From assembly GCF_947258925.1 (NCBI RefSeq), contig NZ_CAMYKG010000005.1, positions 16,596 to 80,595 on the forward strand: 64,000 bases of DNA, written 5' to 3'. The DNA is from an uncultured Eudoraea sp. (GTDB lineage Bacteria > Bacteroidota > Bacteroidia > Flavobacteriales > Flavobacteriaceae). Of this stretch, positions 50,499 to 60,918 are shown one piece after another. The translations under genes were made by a program, and so were the position numbers. The notes below the pieces were generated by a model. The model had not been told where the DNA came from. It was given only the letters and a program-made list of their open reading frames with translations, and did not search any database. Each line of letters starts with the position of its first letter. Position 1 is the first letter of the stretch.

Positions 50499-51596
50499 TT
50501 ATATGTATTGATCTCCAAATCGTTTTTCAACTTCTGCCAAAACACTTTTAATAGCTTGTTCTTTGGATTTAGGATAAATCATCAATACTTCCTTTTTATC
50601 AACAATGATATAGTCTTTTAAACCATCTATGACAGCAAGTTTATCTTTAGGTAATCGAATCATGTTTCCTGAGGCGCCATCAACTAAAACTTTACCATTA
50701 ACAGTAGCATTATCATCTTCATCTTTTTCCAGTTTATGATACAACGAACCCCAGGTGCCCAAATCATTCCAATCAAAAGTTGCAGGAAGAACAAATATTG
50801 ATCTTGCCTTTTCAAGAATGGCATAATCTATTGAAATATTATCTGCTCTTGAATAGTTTTTAGCTATAAAATCTTTTTCACCCTCGGTATTGAACATATC
50901 AAATCCCGTATTGAACAATTCATATTGCACAGGTTGAAATTCTTTGAATGCATCCAAAATAACCTTGATACTCCAAATAAAAATTCCGGCATTCCAAAGA
51001 AAATTTCCTTGTTTCAAAAATGACTTAGCCGTTTCATAATCAGGCTTCTCTCTAAATTGCTTAACCGTAAATAAGTCGGAAGTTGTTTTCTGAGCATCTG
51101 CTTTTTCAAATTCAACATAACCAAAACCAGTATTGGGAAAAGTAGGCTTTATTCCAAGAGTGCATATTACCTCCTCCTTTTCACATTTATCAAAACAAAT
51201 CTTCACATTGAGTTCAAACGCCTTTTCATCTTCTATCCAGTGATCGCTGGGAGCCACTATCATCAATCCATCAGGATTCATTTTCTTAATTTTCAGCGCC
51301 GCATATAAAATACAAGGCGCAGTATTACGCATTACAGGTTCCAAAATCACCTGATTTGCGCTTATCATAGGAAGTTGTTCCAAAACCAGGTCATTATACC
51401 TTTCATTCGTAAGGATCAATATGTTTTCGGTAGGTATGAAATTGTTGAGCCGACTAAAGGTTTTTTGTAAAAGTGTAGCGCCGGTTCCCAACATATCATG
51501 GAATTGCTTCGGGTATGCCGATGTACTAACCGGCCAAAAACGGGAACCCACCCCTCCAGCCATCAAGACCGCATAATAATTGCTGTTTTTATTCAT
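50499..51596 (-). CDS. manC: Mannose-1-phosphate guanylyltransferase
   Basis: AVLMAGGVGSRFWPVSTSAYPKQF, APSDHWI, FREKPDYETA. Confidence 0.92.
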   Translation of the reverse strand: MNKNSNYYAVLMAGGVGSRFWPVSTSAYPKQFHDMLGTGATLLQKTFSRLNNFIPTENILILTNERYNDLVLEQLPMISANQVILEPVMRNTAPCILYAALKIKKMNPDGLMIVAPSDHWIEDEKAFELNVKICFDKCEKEEVICTLGIKPTFPNTGFGYVEFEKADAQKTTSDLFTVKQFREKPDYETAKSFLKQGNFLWNAGIFIWSIKVILDAFKEFQPVQYELFNTGFDMFNTEGEKDFIAKNYSRADNISIDYAILEKARSIFVLPATFDWNDLGTWGSLYHKLEKDEDDNATVNGKVLVDGASGNMIRLPKDKLAVIDGLKDYIIVDKKEVLMIYPKSKEQAIKSVLAEVEKRFGDQYI

Positions 51597-52203
51597 ATCC
51601 TATTGAATTTTTTATCAGTTCTACTTCGGCATGAGGCTGAAACAGGTATATCCTTCCTGTGGAAACTTCAATACATTCGTATCGTTTTACTTTTTTCGTC
51701 CCTTTTTTAAATTGTTTTCCATTGTACAATCTAAACGTACTCCCAAAAGGTAATTCAAAAACGTGTGTTTTATTTGTTTTAATATCAAAGGACTTCAAAG
51801 CCATAGCCAAATCAGAATCAGTTGTACTGCTGGCTTTGGGATTCTTGAAATGCCTTGCCAGGAGGGGCAATAGAGACGAAGGAAAAATTTCCGGACGGAT
51901 AAAAGGAAGCATAAGGTACTGGAAGGTATGTTTCCACTCCTTACCATGAGGTTTTATTCTTCTGCCATATTTTTCAAAGGCTACCAAATGTGCAATTTCA
52001 TGGATAAGTGTAATTAAAAAACGATATTTATTTGGCGTGGCATTAACTGTAATTTGATGTGTTCCGTTAGGCATTAGTCTGTAATCTCCATGTCTGGTCA
52101 CCCTCTGATTAACTATTTTCAGGTTCACGCCATTTACTTTGATAAGTTCATGACAAGGGTCTGCGGCCTGTTCCGGAAGATATTTTAATAATACTTCGTT
52201 CAT
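51589..52203 (-). CDS. SprT-like zinc metalloprotease-domain protein
   Basis: TLIHEIAHLVAFEKYGRRIKPHGKEWK. Confidence 0.85.
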   Translation of the reverse strand: MNEVLLKYLPEQAADPCHELIKVNGVNLKIVNQRVTRHGDYRLMPNGTHQITVNATPNKYRFLITLIHEIAHLVAFEKYGRRIKPHGKEWKHTFQYLMLPFIRPEIFPSSLLPLLARHFKNPKASSTTDSDLAMALKSFDIKTNKTHVFELPFGSTFRLYNGKQFKKGTKKVKRYECIEVSTGRIYLFQPHAEVELIKNSIGYE

Positions 52204-52304
52204 TATTGTAAAAATAGCTTTTATTGTTTTTCAGCTTGTATGAAAATCCATTTTTGTATGGAAAAAATACAAACTTCAATTACCATAGTGAAAATGTCTT
52301 TGAA

Positions 52305-52985
52305 TCAGGGTGTGCTGCTGCTCACCTGTAGTAGTTTCCCATTGTAATAACGATTCCCCTGTAACGCAAAATCCATGATGTAGTCTGCCATATCAACGGC
52401 ACTTATCGGTGCTTTATACCCCGGAAAGGCCTCTTCCAACATTTCGGTTTGGACTGCTCCAATAGCTAACACGTTAAAAGAAGGACCAGTTTCTTTGAAT
52501 TCTTCTGCCCATAGTTCGGTTAATGTTATGACCGCACCTTTACTGGAGCTATAGGCCGAAAGACCAGGAAATTTAACGCTGCCCTGAACCCCGCCCATGG
52601 AACTTATAGTAACTACATGTCCTCCCGGGGACATCCTGGGAATTACTCGTTTGGTAAGTTCAGCGACTCCAAATACATTGACTTTATATAATTCTTCAAA
52701 TTCAGTCCTTGTAGTCTTGAGAAACGGTTTGTTCAATAATTGTCCGGCGTTGTTAATTAAAACATCTACGGTCTCCCAGTTATCTCCTAGGAATTGATCT
52801 ACTTTCTCCAAATCTTTATCCTGACAAATGTCAAAAGGAAATGTAGTAATATTACTTTCATTTAATTTCCTAATGGGTTTATCATTTCTGGAAAGGGCTA
52901 GGACTTGATGGCCGTTTTGGGCAAAAAGACGGGCCAGTTCATATCCTATTCCCCTGCTACAACCAGTAATTATAACTTTGGCCAT
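52305..52985 (-). CDS. Short-chain dehydrogenase/reductase (SDR)
   Basis: VIITGCSRGIGYELARL, DVLINNAGQLLN, YSSSKGAVITLTELWA. Confidence 0.9.
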   Translation of the reverse strand: MAKVIITGCSRGIGYELARLFAQNGHQVLALSRNDKPIRKLNESNITTFPFDICQDKDLEKVDQFLGDNWETVDVLINNAGQLLNKPFLKTTRTEFEELYKVNVFGVAELTKRVIPRMSPGGHVVTISSMGGVQGSVKFPGLSAYSSSKGAVITLTELWAEEFKETGPSFNVLAIGAVQTEMLEEAFPGYKAPISAVDMADYIMDFALQGNRYYNGKLLQVSSSTP

Positions 52986-54011
52986 TTAATAATATTTAAT
53001 TTCTTGTTCGCGTGAATTTGAAAAACCTTCTATTACGGGTATCATGTTATTAATTACCCCGGCCATATGGCCAAAATCCATAAGGCCCACCTCATCACCT
53101 ACCTTATGGTAATAATTAAAATTAGTGAAATCAAAAGTACAAAAGGTTTGCGAAGGAATATTAAACTCATTATGAAAAGGAAAGTTATCGGATCGCTGAA
53201 AAAGTCCAAATTCTTTGGCCGTGGGTAAAAAGCCAACTAAATTCTTATTCGCATACTTATTACTAACCTCAGCCAGATTGGACATATCATAGCCGGTCAC
53301 ATACATCAAGTAATCTTTATCGACCATAGGAACCCCAGTCATCTCGAAATTTAGCATCAAATATAAGTTCAGACCTTCTTCTTTGAATTTTTTAGCAAGG
53401 TGATTTGATCCGAGTAAACCTTTTTCTTCCGCACTAAATAATACAAAAATGAGGCTTCTTTTATTACTTTTAGAAGCACCAAAATATCTGGCCAACTCCA
53501 TAACGGTAGTTGTTCCCGAAGCATTATCATTTGCGCCGTTCGCAATCGAATCTTCATTTTCAGACTTTATGATGCCAATGTGATCGTAGTGCGCTCCCAC
53601 TATAATATATTCATTTCGAAGTTTCTTATCGCTTCCTTTCAGAACCCCGACTATGTTATATGCAGGCTTTTGAAAATTGACCAATGTATCCTTAAAATCA
53701 TCAAAATAAGGCTTTATGCCATTTTGGACAAAGGTGTTTTCTATAAATTCCGCAGCCTTCTCTATCCCTTCGCTTCCTGCATCCCTGCCTTCTAAAACAT
53801 CTGATGCTAAATAATTCATGATACCCTTCACTCTTATGCTATCGGAAAAATAGGCGTGACTTCCCTTTTTGACTTTGGTAGTTTTGCTTTTAAGTCCATC
53901 AGGACCTGCAGGAGGGTTTGAAGCATTGGACTGAGTTTGTCGTAATGAACCACAACCAAAAAGCAACATCAGTAAAAAAAGTATCGTTATTTGTCTCATT
54001 TGTAAGCTCAA
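52986..54011 (-). CDS. M28-family peptidase, lipoprotein
   Basis: Lipobox LLFGCGS; VGAHYDHIG, GANDNASGTTTVMELA, FSAEEKGLLGS. Confidence 0.92.
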   Translation of the reverse strand: MSLQMRQITILFLLMLLFGCGSLRQTQSNASNPPAGPDGLKSKTTKVKKGSHAYFSDSIRVKGIMNYLASDVLEGRDAGSEGIEKAAEFIENTFVQNGIKPYFDDFKDTLVNFQKPAYNIVGVLKGSDKKLRNEYIIVGAHYDHIGIIKSENEDSIANGANDNASGTTTVMELARYFGASKSNKRSLIFVLFSAEEKGLLGSNHLAKKFKEEGLNLYLMLNFEMTGVPMVDKDYLMYVTGYDMSNLAEVSNKYANKNLVGFLPTAKEFGLFQRSDNFPFHNEFNIPSQTFCTFDFTNFNYYHKVGDEVGLMDFGHMAGVINNMIPVIEGFSNSREQEIKYY

Positions 54012-54087
54012 ATAATAAAAGGTATCCTTAATACCCCGGATACCTTTATATGTTTATTTTGAATTTCAAGTAGCTGATATCATCTTA

Positions 54088-55746
54088 TCATGCCAACATT
54101 GTTACGGGATTCTCAAGATAAGCTCTAAGGGTTTGTAAAAACTGGGCCCCTGTGGCACCGTCTACCGTTCGGTGATCGCAGGCCAGACTTATCTTCATTG
54201 TATTTCCTACCACGATTTGTCCATTTTTAACTACGGGTTTTTCAATAATAGCTCCTACAGAGAGAATGGCTGAATTCGGTTGATTAATAATTGAGGTAAA
54301 TTCGAGGATCCCGAACATACCGAGGTTAGAAACAGTAAAAGTGCTTCCTTCCATTTCGGCAGGAGTTAATTTTTTCTCCCTTGCTCTACCTGCCAAATCT
54401 TTGACTGAGGTTCCAATCTGAGTTAAGCTCAACTGATCTGTAAATTTTAATACTGGTACCACGAGTCCTTCATCTACTGCAACGGCTACTCCCACATGAA
54501 TATGCTGATTATATCTGGTGGTGTCCCCGTTCCAGGAAGTGTTAACCTGCGGATGTTTTTTAAGCGCCATGGCACAGGCCTTAACTACCATGTCATTAAA
54601 TGAAACCTTGGTGTCTGGAAGATTATTTATTTTTTCCCTTGAAGCTTTGGCATTGTCCATATCCACTTCAATCATCAGGTAATAATGTGGGGCCGTAAAC
54701 TTGGATTCACTCAATCGCTTAGCTATCACTTTACGCATTTGAGAGTTTTTCACCTCCTCCGAGTATTCCTCCCCAGTTGGAAGAATTTGTGGAATCGTCA
54801 CCCGGCTGTCCGTTATTGTCTTGGTTGCAACATCTTTTGCAGGAGCACTGATATCAGCTGATGGAACATAATTTTCAACATCTCGCTTAACAATTCTACC
54901 GTGATCTCCAGTCCCCTTTATGGCATTGAGATCGATCCCTTTTTCATCAGCAATTTTTCTTGCCAATGGAGAAACAAATACGCGCTGTCCTGATTCTAAC
55001 GTTTTTTCTTCCTTTACTTCAGCAGGGGCTGCCTCTTTAGTGGCTATTTCTTCCGCTTTTTCTTCTGTTTCGGTTTTGGAAGTTGACTTGGACTGCAAAA
55101 CGGATTCTACATCAGTCCCTGCCGGACCAATTACAGCTAATACCTCATCCACAGGTGCTGATTCACCTTCCTTGATACCTATATAAAGCAATTGACCTGC
55201 ATAAAAAGATTCAAATTCCATGGTGGCCTTATCTGTCTCTATTTCCGCCAGAATATCACCCTCTTCTACTTCATCCCCAACTTTTTTCAACCAGGTGGCA
55301 ACAGTACCTTCTTCCATGGTATCACTCAAGCGAGGCATTTTAATAATTTCCACGCCCTCAGGTATTTCAAATGCGGTATTGCTATCCGCTTTCTTTGATG
55401 ATTCTTCGGAAACATCAGAAGTTGATTTGTTTTCAGGGGCTTCAACCTTATTTTCAGGCTCTTTTGACCCTTCATTGGCACCATTTAATAGTGAAGAAAT
55501 ATCCTCGCCTTCTTCACCAATTATAGCCAATAAAGTATCTACCGGTGCTCCATCTCCTTCGGCAATACCGATATGTAGTAAGGTGCCTTCATGAAAAGAT
55601 TCAAATTCCATGGTAGCCTTATCCGTTTCTATCTCCGCAAGGATATCACCTTCTTCAATCTTGTCACCTACATTTTTTAGCCATTTAGCAACGGTACCTT
55701 CTTCCATGGTATCGCTTAATCTGGGCATATTTATTACTTCTGCCAT
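54088..55746 (-). CDS. aceF: Pyruvate dehydrogenase E2 (dihydrolipoyllysine acetyltransferase), two lipoyl domains
   Basis: Two ETDKATMEFESF lipoyl motifs, E3/E1-binding domain VSPLARKIADEKGIDL, catalytic LACDHRTVDGATGAQF. Confidence 0.95.
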   Translation of the reverse strand: MAEVINMPRLSDTMEEGTVAKWLKNVGDKIEEGDILAEIETDKATMEFESFHEGTLLHIGIAEGDGAPVDTLLAIIGEEGEDISSLLNGANEGSKEPENKVEAPENKSTSDVSEESSKKADSNTAFEIPEGVEIIKMPRLSDTMEEGTVATWLKKVGDEVEEGDILAEIETDKATMEFESFYAGQLLYIGIKEGESAPVDEVLAVIGPAGTDVESVLQSKSTSKTETEEKAEEIATKEAAPAEVKEEKTLESGQRVFVSPLARKIADEKGIDLNAIKGTGDHGRIVKRDVENYVPSADISAPAKDVATKTITDSRVTIPQILPTGEEYSEEVKNSQMRKVIAKRLSESKFTAPHYYLMIEVDMDNAKASREKINNLPDTKVSFNDMVVKACAMALKKHPQVNTSWNGDTTRYNQHIHVGVAVAVDEGLVVPVLKFTDQLSLTQIGTSVKDLAGRAREKKLTPAEMEGSTFTVSNLGMFGILEFTSIINQPNSAILSVGAIIEKPVVKNGQIVVGNTMKISLACDHRTVDGATGAQFLQTLRAYLENPVTMLA

Positions 55747-55750
55747 TTAC

Positions 55751-56749
55751 TTATAATTTGTGTTGTACAAATGGATAGTCTTCCTGCTCGTAAACCATAT
55801 CGTAAAGTTGTTTTACCGGAGGATATTCAGATTCTTCAGCAAATTTCTCGCACTCTTTGACAAGGACTTTCACCTTATCATTTATAGCTTTAATTTCTTC
55901 TTCCGACGCATATTTCTTCTCCTTAATAACATCAAGAACCTGAGTTATAGGATCTATCTTTTTGTATTCTTCAACTTCATCCTTAGTCCTGTAGTGCTGA
56001 GCATCGGACATAGAATGCCCCCTATATCGATAGGTTTTCATTTCCAAAAAGGTTGGACCACCGCCGCTCCTCGCTCTTTCTATGGCCTTACTCATAGCAG
56101 TAGCCACTGTAACAGGATCCATTCCATCTACAGGGGCACATGGCATTTCATATCCCAAACCTAGTTTCCAGATATCCGTAGTATGCGCCGTTCTTGCTAC
56201 CGAAGTACCCATGGCATAACCATTATTTTCACAGACGAAAACGACCGGTAATTGCCAAAGCATGGCCAAATTAAAAGTTTCGTGTAAAGAGCCTTGTCTT
56301 ACCGCACCATCACCCATATAGCAAAGAGTTACTGAATCCCTTTTGAAATACTTATCCGCAAATGCTAACCCGGCACCTAAGGGTATTTGTCCTCCAACAA
56401 TACCGTGACCTCCATAAAACCTGTGCTCCTTCGAAAATATATGCATTGAACCACCCATTCCTTTTGAAGTACCTGTTACTTTGCCATATAATTCGGCCAT
56501 TACATTCCTGGGGTCTACCCCCATCCCAATAGGCTGAACGTGGTTCCTGTAGGCAGTAATCATTCTGTCTTTTGTGAGATCCATTGCATGTAAAGCACCT
56601 GCTAATACCGCTTCCTGACCATTGTACAGGTGTAGAAATCCGCGCACTTTTTGTTGAATATATACCGCAGCCAGCTTGTCTTCAAACTTTCTCCAAAACA
56701 ACATGTCTTCGTACCATTTTAGGTATACCTCTTTGGTAACTTTTTTCAT
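55751..56749 (-). CDS. pdhA: Pyruvate dehydrogenase E1 component, alpha subunit (likely start 56749; ORF opens at 56830)
   Basis: MKKVTKEVYLKWYEDMLFWRKFEDK, GGHGIVGGQIPLGAGLAFADK, MGDGAVRQGSLHETFNLA. A TAttTTTG element on the minus strand (56828-56835) overlaps the longer start, favouring 56749. Confidence 0.93.
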   Translation of the reverse strand: MKKVTKEVYLKWYEDMLFWRKFEDKLAAVYIQQKVRGFLHLYNGQEAVLAGALHAMDLTKDRMITAYRNHVQPIGMGVDPRNVMAELYGKVTGTSKGMGGSMHIFSKEHRFYGGHGIVGGQIPLGAGLAFADKYFKRDSVTLCYMGDGAVRQGSLHETFNLAMLWQLPVVFVCENNGYAMGTSVARTAHTTDIWKLGLGYEMPCAPVDGMDPVTVATAMSKAIERARSGGGPTFLEMKTYRYRGHSMSDAQHYRTKDEVEEYKKIDPITQVLDVIKEKKYASEEEIKAINDKVKVLVKECEKFAEESEYPPVKQLYDMVYEQEDYPFVQHKL

Positions 56750-56942
56750 CAAATATTTGTCTTTTATGTGTACTTGTCTTACGCTGAAACATTCAGTTAA
56801 GAATAGTTCAAGAATATCAAGGAAAAACAAAAATACACATTAAATCAATAGTGAAAAAAAAATGATAAAAAAGGTATATGCAGTACGCTAAAAAGTAATT
56901 ATTGGGTATAATCAAATATCTTCAGAGTAAAAAATTCACTTA

Positions 56943-57425
56943 TTATAAATAAGAACTTCCAAAAGCCAAAGGAAGAATATCTTCCAGGGATTCACATTTA
57001 AAAATTTTACCGGAAGCAGCTTTCATTATAATGGATATAGGGGAGTCTTGATTTTGCTCATACTCGGCTATTGCTTGCCTGCAATTTCCACAGGGAGCTG
57101 CTGGTCTTTGTACAATATGGGTTTTGGAGGACACACTAATTGCAATACTCTTTATAGCAACTTTAGGATATTTAGCACCTGCCTGAAAAATGGCTACACG
57201 CTCCGCGCATAAACCAGAGGGGTATGAAGCATTTTCCTGATTATTGCCTATAACAACTTCCTCATTAGCCAAAAGCACGGCTGCACCGACCATAAATTTA
57301 GAATAAGGAGCATAGGCATTTTCCCTTGCCCCTTCTGCAATTTGCATAAGTGTTTTTTCGCTTGGAGAAAGTTCATCCAAAGTATCATAAACCAATAAAT
57401 CAAATGAAATTTTACGTCTTTCCAT
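56943..57425 (-). CDS. cdd: Cytidine deaminase
   Basis: CAERVAIFQAGAKYP, PCGNCRQAIAE zinc motifs. Confidence 0.93.
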   Translation of the reverse strand: MERRKISFDLLVYDTLDELSPSEKTLMQIAEGARENAYAPYSKFMVGAAVLLANEEVVIGNNQENASYPSGLCAERVAIFQAGAKYPKVAIKSIAISVSSKTHIVQRPAAPCGNCRQAIAEYEQNQDSPISIIMKAASGKIFKCESLEDILPLAFGSSYL

Positions 57426-57516
57426 AGAATAATAGGAGTGTAAAGATAGGTCTGTGTTAATAAAATTAAATGTACTTTATTTTAGAGCGTTGTCCAAGAC
57501 TGAAACTTCCTAAAAT

Positions 57517-57547
57517 AAAAAAACCTGTCCATGGACAGGTTTTTTTA
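57517..57547 (-). terminator. Terminator after porV
   Basis: AAAAAAACCTGTCCATGGACAGGTTTTTTT. Confidence 0.85.
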
Positions 57548-57561
57548 TTTTTTGATTGTGT

Positions 57562-58716
57562 TTAATCATTGTAGAATTCTTCACCTAAATTAAAGGTAAG
57601 CGAGAATCTTAAAGTATTTTCAAGAGGGTTTTTCACTTTTGAGGTAGAGAACAAGTAAGATAGATCTATCTGAACCGATTTAAACCTAAACCCGGCTCCA
57701 ACTGTAAAGAACTGTCTTGCTCCCTTAAATTCGCTTTCGTGGAAGAAACCCGTTCTAAACATAAAAGCATTTTGATAGGCATATTCCGCACTGATGGCCC
57801 AGGTTATTTCCTTAAATTCTTCCGAGAGTCCATCAGGAGCATCTCCAAAAGATTTAAATACCCCTTCAAACCAGCCTATTTGCTGATATATGTCGTTATC
57901 CGCCGAATCAATTACACCATCATCATTAAAATCCTGTGGTGTTGGTACCAGTAGCTTATTGAATTCCAGATTTAAACCCAATACATTATCCTGATCAAAA
58001 ATAAAATCAAAACCTCCTCCTAAACGCAGATTAGTGGGTAAAAAATTGGTTTGACCTTGATCATATTCCATTTTCCCACCGAGATTCGAGATATTGAATC
58101 CGAATTTCCATCTACCATCAAAACTATTATAGGCTACTTCTCTGGAGCGAAAATATCCTGCGATATCTACGGCAAATGAACTTGCCGCTCTAGAATCTAC
58201 ATCTCCATTTTCTGGTAATCTGAGATTAGAATTAATAAACCTTCCTGCGATGGCCATAGAAAATACGTCGCTAAGCTTTAAGGAGTAAGAACCATCTATT
58301 GCCAACTCGTTAGGTTTGGCTATAGTTCCGGGATCTCCGGCAAACTGTCTTAGTTCAATTTCGCCCAGGGTAAAATAACGCAAACTAAACGCAAATGCGC
58401 TCCTATCGTTGATTTTGTTAAAATAGCTACCACTTAACAAGGATACATCTGTTATAATGCTTTCCAGATAAGGGGTATACCCCAGACCTATTCCCATTTT
58501 TCGTTCGGCAAAGGCAAATTTGGCTGGGTTCCATTGTTGGGAGAATGCATCTATAGATGTGGATGCACCCATATCTCCTAAACCACCGGCCCTGGCGTCA
58601 GCTGCAATAGTTAAAAACGGAACAGCTGTGGTTATCACCCTGTTCTGCTCCTGAGCAGATACCTTAAAAACAATGGCAAATAAAGCAAGAATAACTAATT
58701 TTCTCATTTTTGTCAT
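57562..58716 (-). CDS. porV: Type IX secretion system outer membrane protein PorV
   Basis: VITTAVPFLTIAADARAGGLGDMGASTSIDAFSQQWNPAKFAF; neighbours cdd/pdhA and gldJ match known flavobacterial context. Confidence 0.92.
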   Translation of the reverse strand: MTKMRKLVILALFAIVFKVSAQEQNRVITTAVPFLTIAADARAGGLGDMGASTSIDAFSQQWNPAKFAFAERKMGIGLGYTPYLESIITDVSLLSGSYFNKINDRSAFAFSLRYFTLGEIELRQFAGDPGTIAKPNELAIDGSYSLKLSDVFSMAIAGRFINSNLRLPENGDVDSRAASSFAVDIAGYFRSREVAYNSFDGRWKFGFNISNLGGKMEYDQGQTNFLPTNLRLGGGFDFIFDQDNVLGLNLEFNKLLVPTPQDFNDDGVIDSADNDIYQQIGWFEGVFKSFGDAPDGLSEEFKEITWAISAEYAYQNAFMFRTGFFHESEFKGARQFFTVGAGFRFKSVQIDLSYLFSTSKVKNPLENTLRFSLTFNLGEEFYND

Positions 58717-59172
58717 ATATGGTAGAATTAGTCCAAAACTGCAGATAATTTTTGATATGATTACCTACTATATTTTGTCTTATTACTTGTTAAGTAACGA
58801 GCAATTCAAAAATATCTTGCATTTACAGGTATATTATTTTAAAAATATGCTACAAATAGTTGAATATAAGCTCTTTATATTAATTGCTTATTATTTATGC
58901 ATCCTTAAAAACAATGATATCTGATAAAGGTTGTCCTTAATAATTGAAAAGAAATGTTTCTATCCATACTATAATCTAAAATGTCTCGTTATGAAAATGG
59001 ACATTGTCCTAGTAAATCATGCCCGTGCAAACTGGCGAAATTTTTTTCGTGACTATAAAATATTATGTGATAATCATCGTTTTATAAGCCGAAAGTGACA
59101 CAATTTTTATTTAAATATCTTATCAAAACCAATGAAATGGGGTTTGATATTGAACTTAAGTCCTAAATACAG

Positions 59173-60852
59173 ATGAAAAAACAGTTGATCAAAGTTGTAC
59201 TATCTTGTGCAGTGATAACAGGAAGTTTTACTCTTAATAGTTGTAATAAGTCTTCCTCGGCATCATCCAAAAATGTTTCAAGAGCAACAGGCTGGAAAAT
59301 AAACGCTAAAGAAGGTGGTTTTCAGTACAATTCTGACTTTAAAGAACAAGCAACGGGTCCCGGACTTGTTTTTATTGAAGGAGGTACTTTTACCAAAGGA
59401 AAGGTGCAGGATGATGTTATGCACGATTGGAATAACACTCCTACCTCTCAACATGTTCAATCCTTTTACATGGATGAAACAGAAGTCACCAATGTAATGT
59501 ATTTGGAATATTTAGACTATTTGAAAGCGGTATATCCACCGGAGAACCCAAAATATACTAATATCTATAAAGGTGCCCTTCCGGATACCTTAGTTTGGAG
59601 AAACCGACTGGGATATAATGAAACCATGACGAATAATTACCTGCGTCACCCGGCATATGCTGAATATCCTGTGGTTGGTGTCAATTGGATACAAGCTGTC
59701 CAGTTTTCCGAATGGAGAACGGATCGAGTAAATGAAGCTATGCTCGAAAGAGAAGGTTATTTGGCTCAGGATGCGAAATATCAATCAATGACCGGAGAAG
59801 TAGAAGGAACTTTCAGTACAGAAGCCTATCTCAATCGTCCGGAATCTGTATATAACGGACAAATAGATTCCTTACAGGGAAAAATGAAAAAAGATTCTAT
59901 TTCCACATTCGCAAAAAGAAGTAGTGGTATTATTATGCCTGCTTACAGACTTCCGACAGAAACTGAGTGGGAGTATTCTGCAGCGGCTTTGCAGGGAACC
60001 AGAGAATACAACAACTACAGGGGTAGAAAAAAGTATCCTTGGGAAGGTGATTATACGAGAAATGGCCAACGTGTTGGAAGAGGCGATCAGCTGGCAAACT
60101 TTAAACAGGGAAAAGGTGATTACGGCGGAATTGCCGGGTGGTCTGATGACGGTGCAGATATTACTGCACAGGTTAAATCATACAAACCAAATGACCTGGG
60201 TCTATATGATATGGCCGGTAATGTGGCAGAATGGGTGGCAGATGTTTACCGTCCAATAGTAGATGATGAAATAAGTGATTTCAACTATTACAGAGGAAAT
60301 ATCTATATGAAAACGGCAATTGGTGAGGATGGTAAAGTTAACATTCTAAGAGATAGTGTTATTTTTGATACCCTGCCCAATGGAAAAGTTGTTGCCGTGA
60401 ATCTACCTGGAGAGATTAAAATGGTACCAGTTGATGAAGAGGAAACATACTTAAGGACCAATTTCTCTGATAGTGACAACAGAGGATATAGAGATGGCGA
60501 TCCGGGATCATCAAGATTCTTTGACCGTTTTGCTTCGGATGACGAAGGCGATCCTGAAAGAAAGATGTATGATTCTCCAAATCACAAAGTGGAACGTGAT
60601 TCAGCCGGTAAAATACTGCGTGAATATGACAAAAGTAATTATAGAACTACCCTGATCAACGATGAAGTAAGGATATACAAAGGAGGTTCCTGGAAAGACC
60701 GAGCCTACTGGTTAGACCCTGCCCAACGTAGATTTTTACCACAATATATGGCAACAGATTATATAGGTTTCCGTTGTGCCATGTCTAGGGTAGGATCTAA
60801 GTCAAAAACAAAAAATAAAACCGTACGAGGTAAAAAAGCCAAAGCGAAATAA
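59173..60852 (+). CDS. gldJ: Gliding motility lipoprotein GldJ (SUMF1/FGE-like fold)
   Basis: Lipobox TLNSCNKSS; GLVFIEGGTFTKGKVQDD...SFYMDETEVTNVMYLEYL; YRLPTETEWEYSA; GFRCAMSRV. Confidence 0.93.
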   Translation: MKKQLIKVVLSCAVITGSFTLNSCNKSSSASSKNVSRATGWKINAKEGGFQYNSDFKEQATGPGLVFIEGGTFTKGKVQDDVMHDWNNTPTSQHVQSFYMDETEVTNVMYLEYLDYLKAVYPPENPKYTNIYKGALPDTLVWRNRLGYNETMTNNYLRHPAYAEYPVVGVNWIQAVQFSEWRTDRVNEAMLEREGYLAQDAKYQSMTGEVEGTFSTEAYLNRPESVYNGQIDSLQGKMKKDSISTFAKRSSGIIMPAYRLPTETEWEYSAAALQGTREYNNYRGRKKYPWEGDYTRNGQRVGRGDQLANFKQGKGDYGGIAGWSDDGADITAQVKSYKPNDLGLYDMAGNVAEWVADVYRPIVDDEISDFNYYRGNIYMKTAIGEDGKVNILRDSVIFDTLPNGKVVAVNLPGEIKMVPVDEEETYLRTNFSDSDNRGYRDGDPGSSRFFDRFASDDEGDPERKMYDSPNHKVERDSAGKILREYDKSNYRTTLINDEVRIYKGGSWKDRAYWLDPAQRRFLPQYMATDYIGFRCAMSRVGSKSKTKNKTVRGKKAKAK

Positions 60853-60874
60853 AAGTATCTCTTATATATAAATT

Positions 60875-60900
60875 AAGCCCCAATGTTTTCGTTGGGGCTT
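60875..60900 (+). terminator. Terminator between gldJ and murF
   Basis: AAGCCCCAATGttttcGTTGGGGCTT followed by TTTT. Confidence 0.8.
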
Positions 60901-60918
60901 TTTTATATCTTTGTTTAT

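Noticed and set aside
55199-55735. Long direct DNA repeat inside aceF
   Set aside because: Explained by two tandem lipoyl domains, a common E2 architecture.
54088-56749. No pdhB between pdhA and aceF
   Set aside because: In Flavobacteriaceae the E1 beta gene is commonly at a separate locus.
58673-58924. 83-aa plus-strand ORF in the porV-gldJ gap
   Set aside because: Composition (Ile/Leu/Tyr-rich) reflects AT-rich non-coding DNA and it overlaps the porV start on the opposite strand; not a porU remnant.
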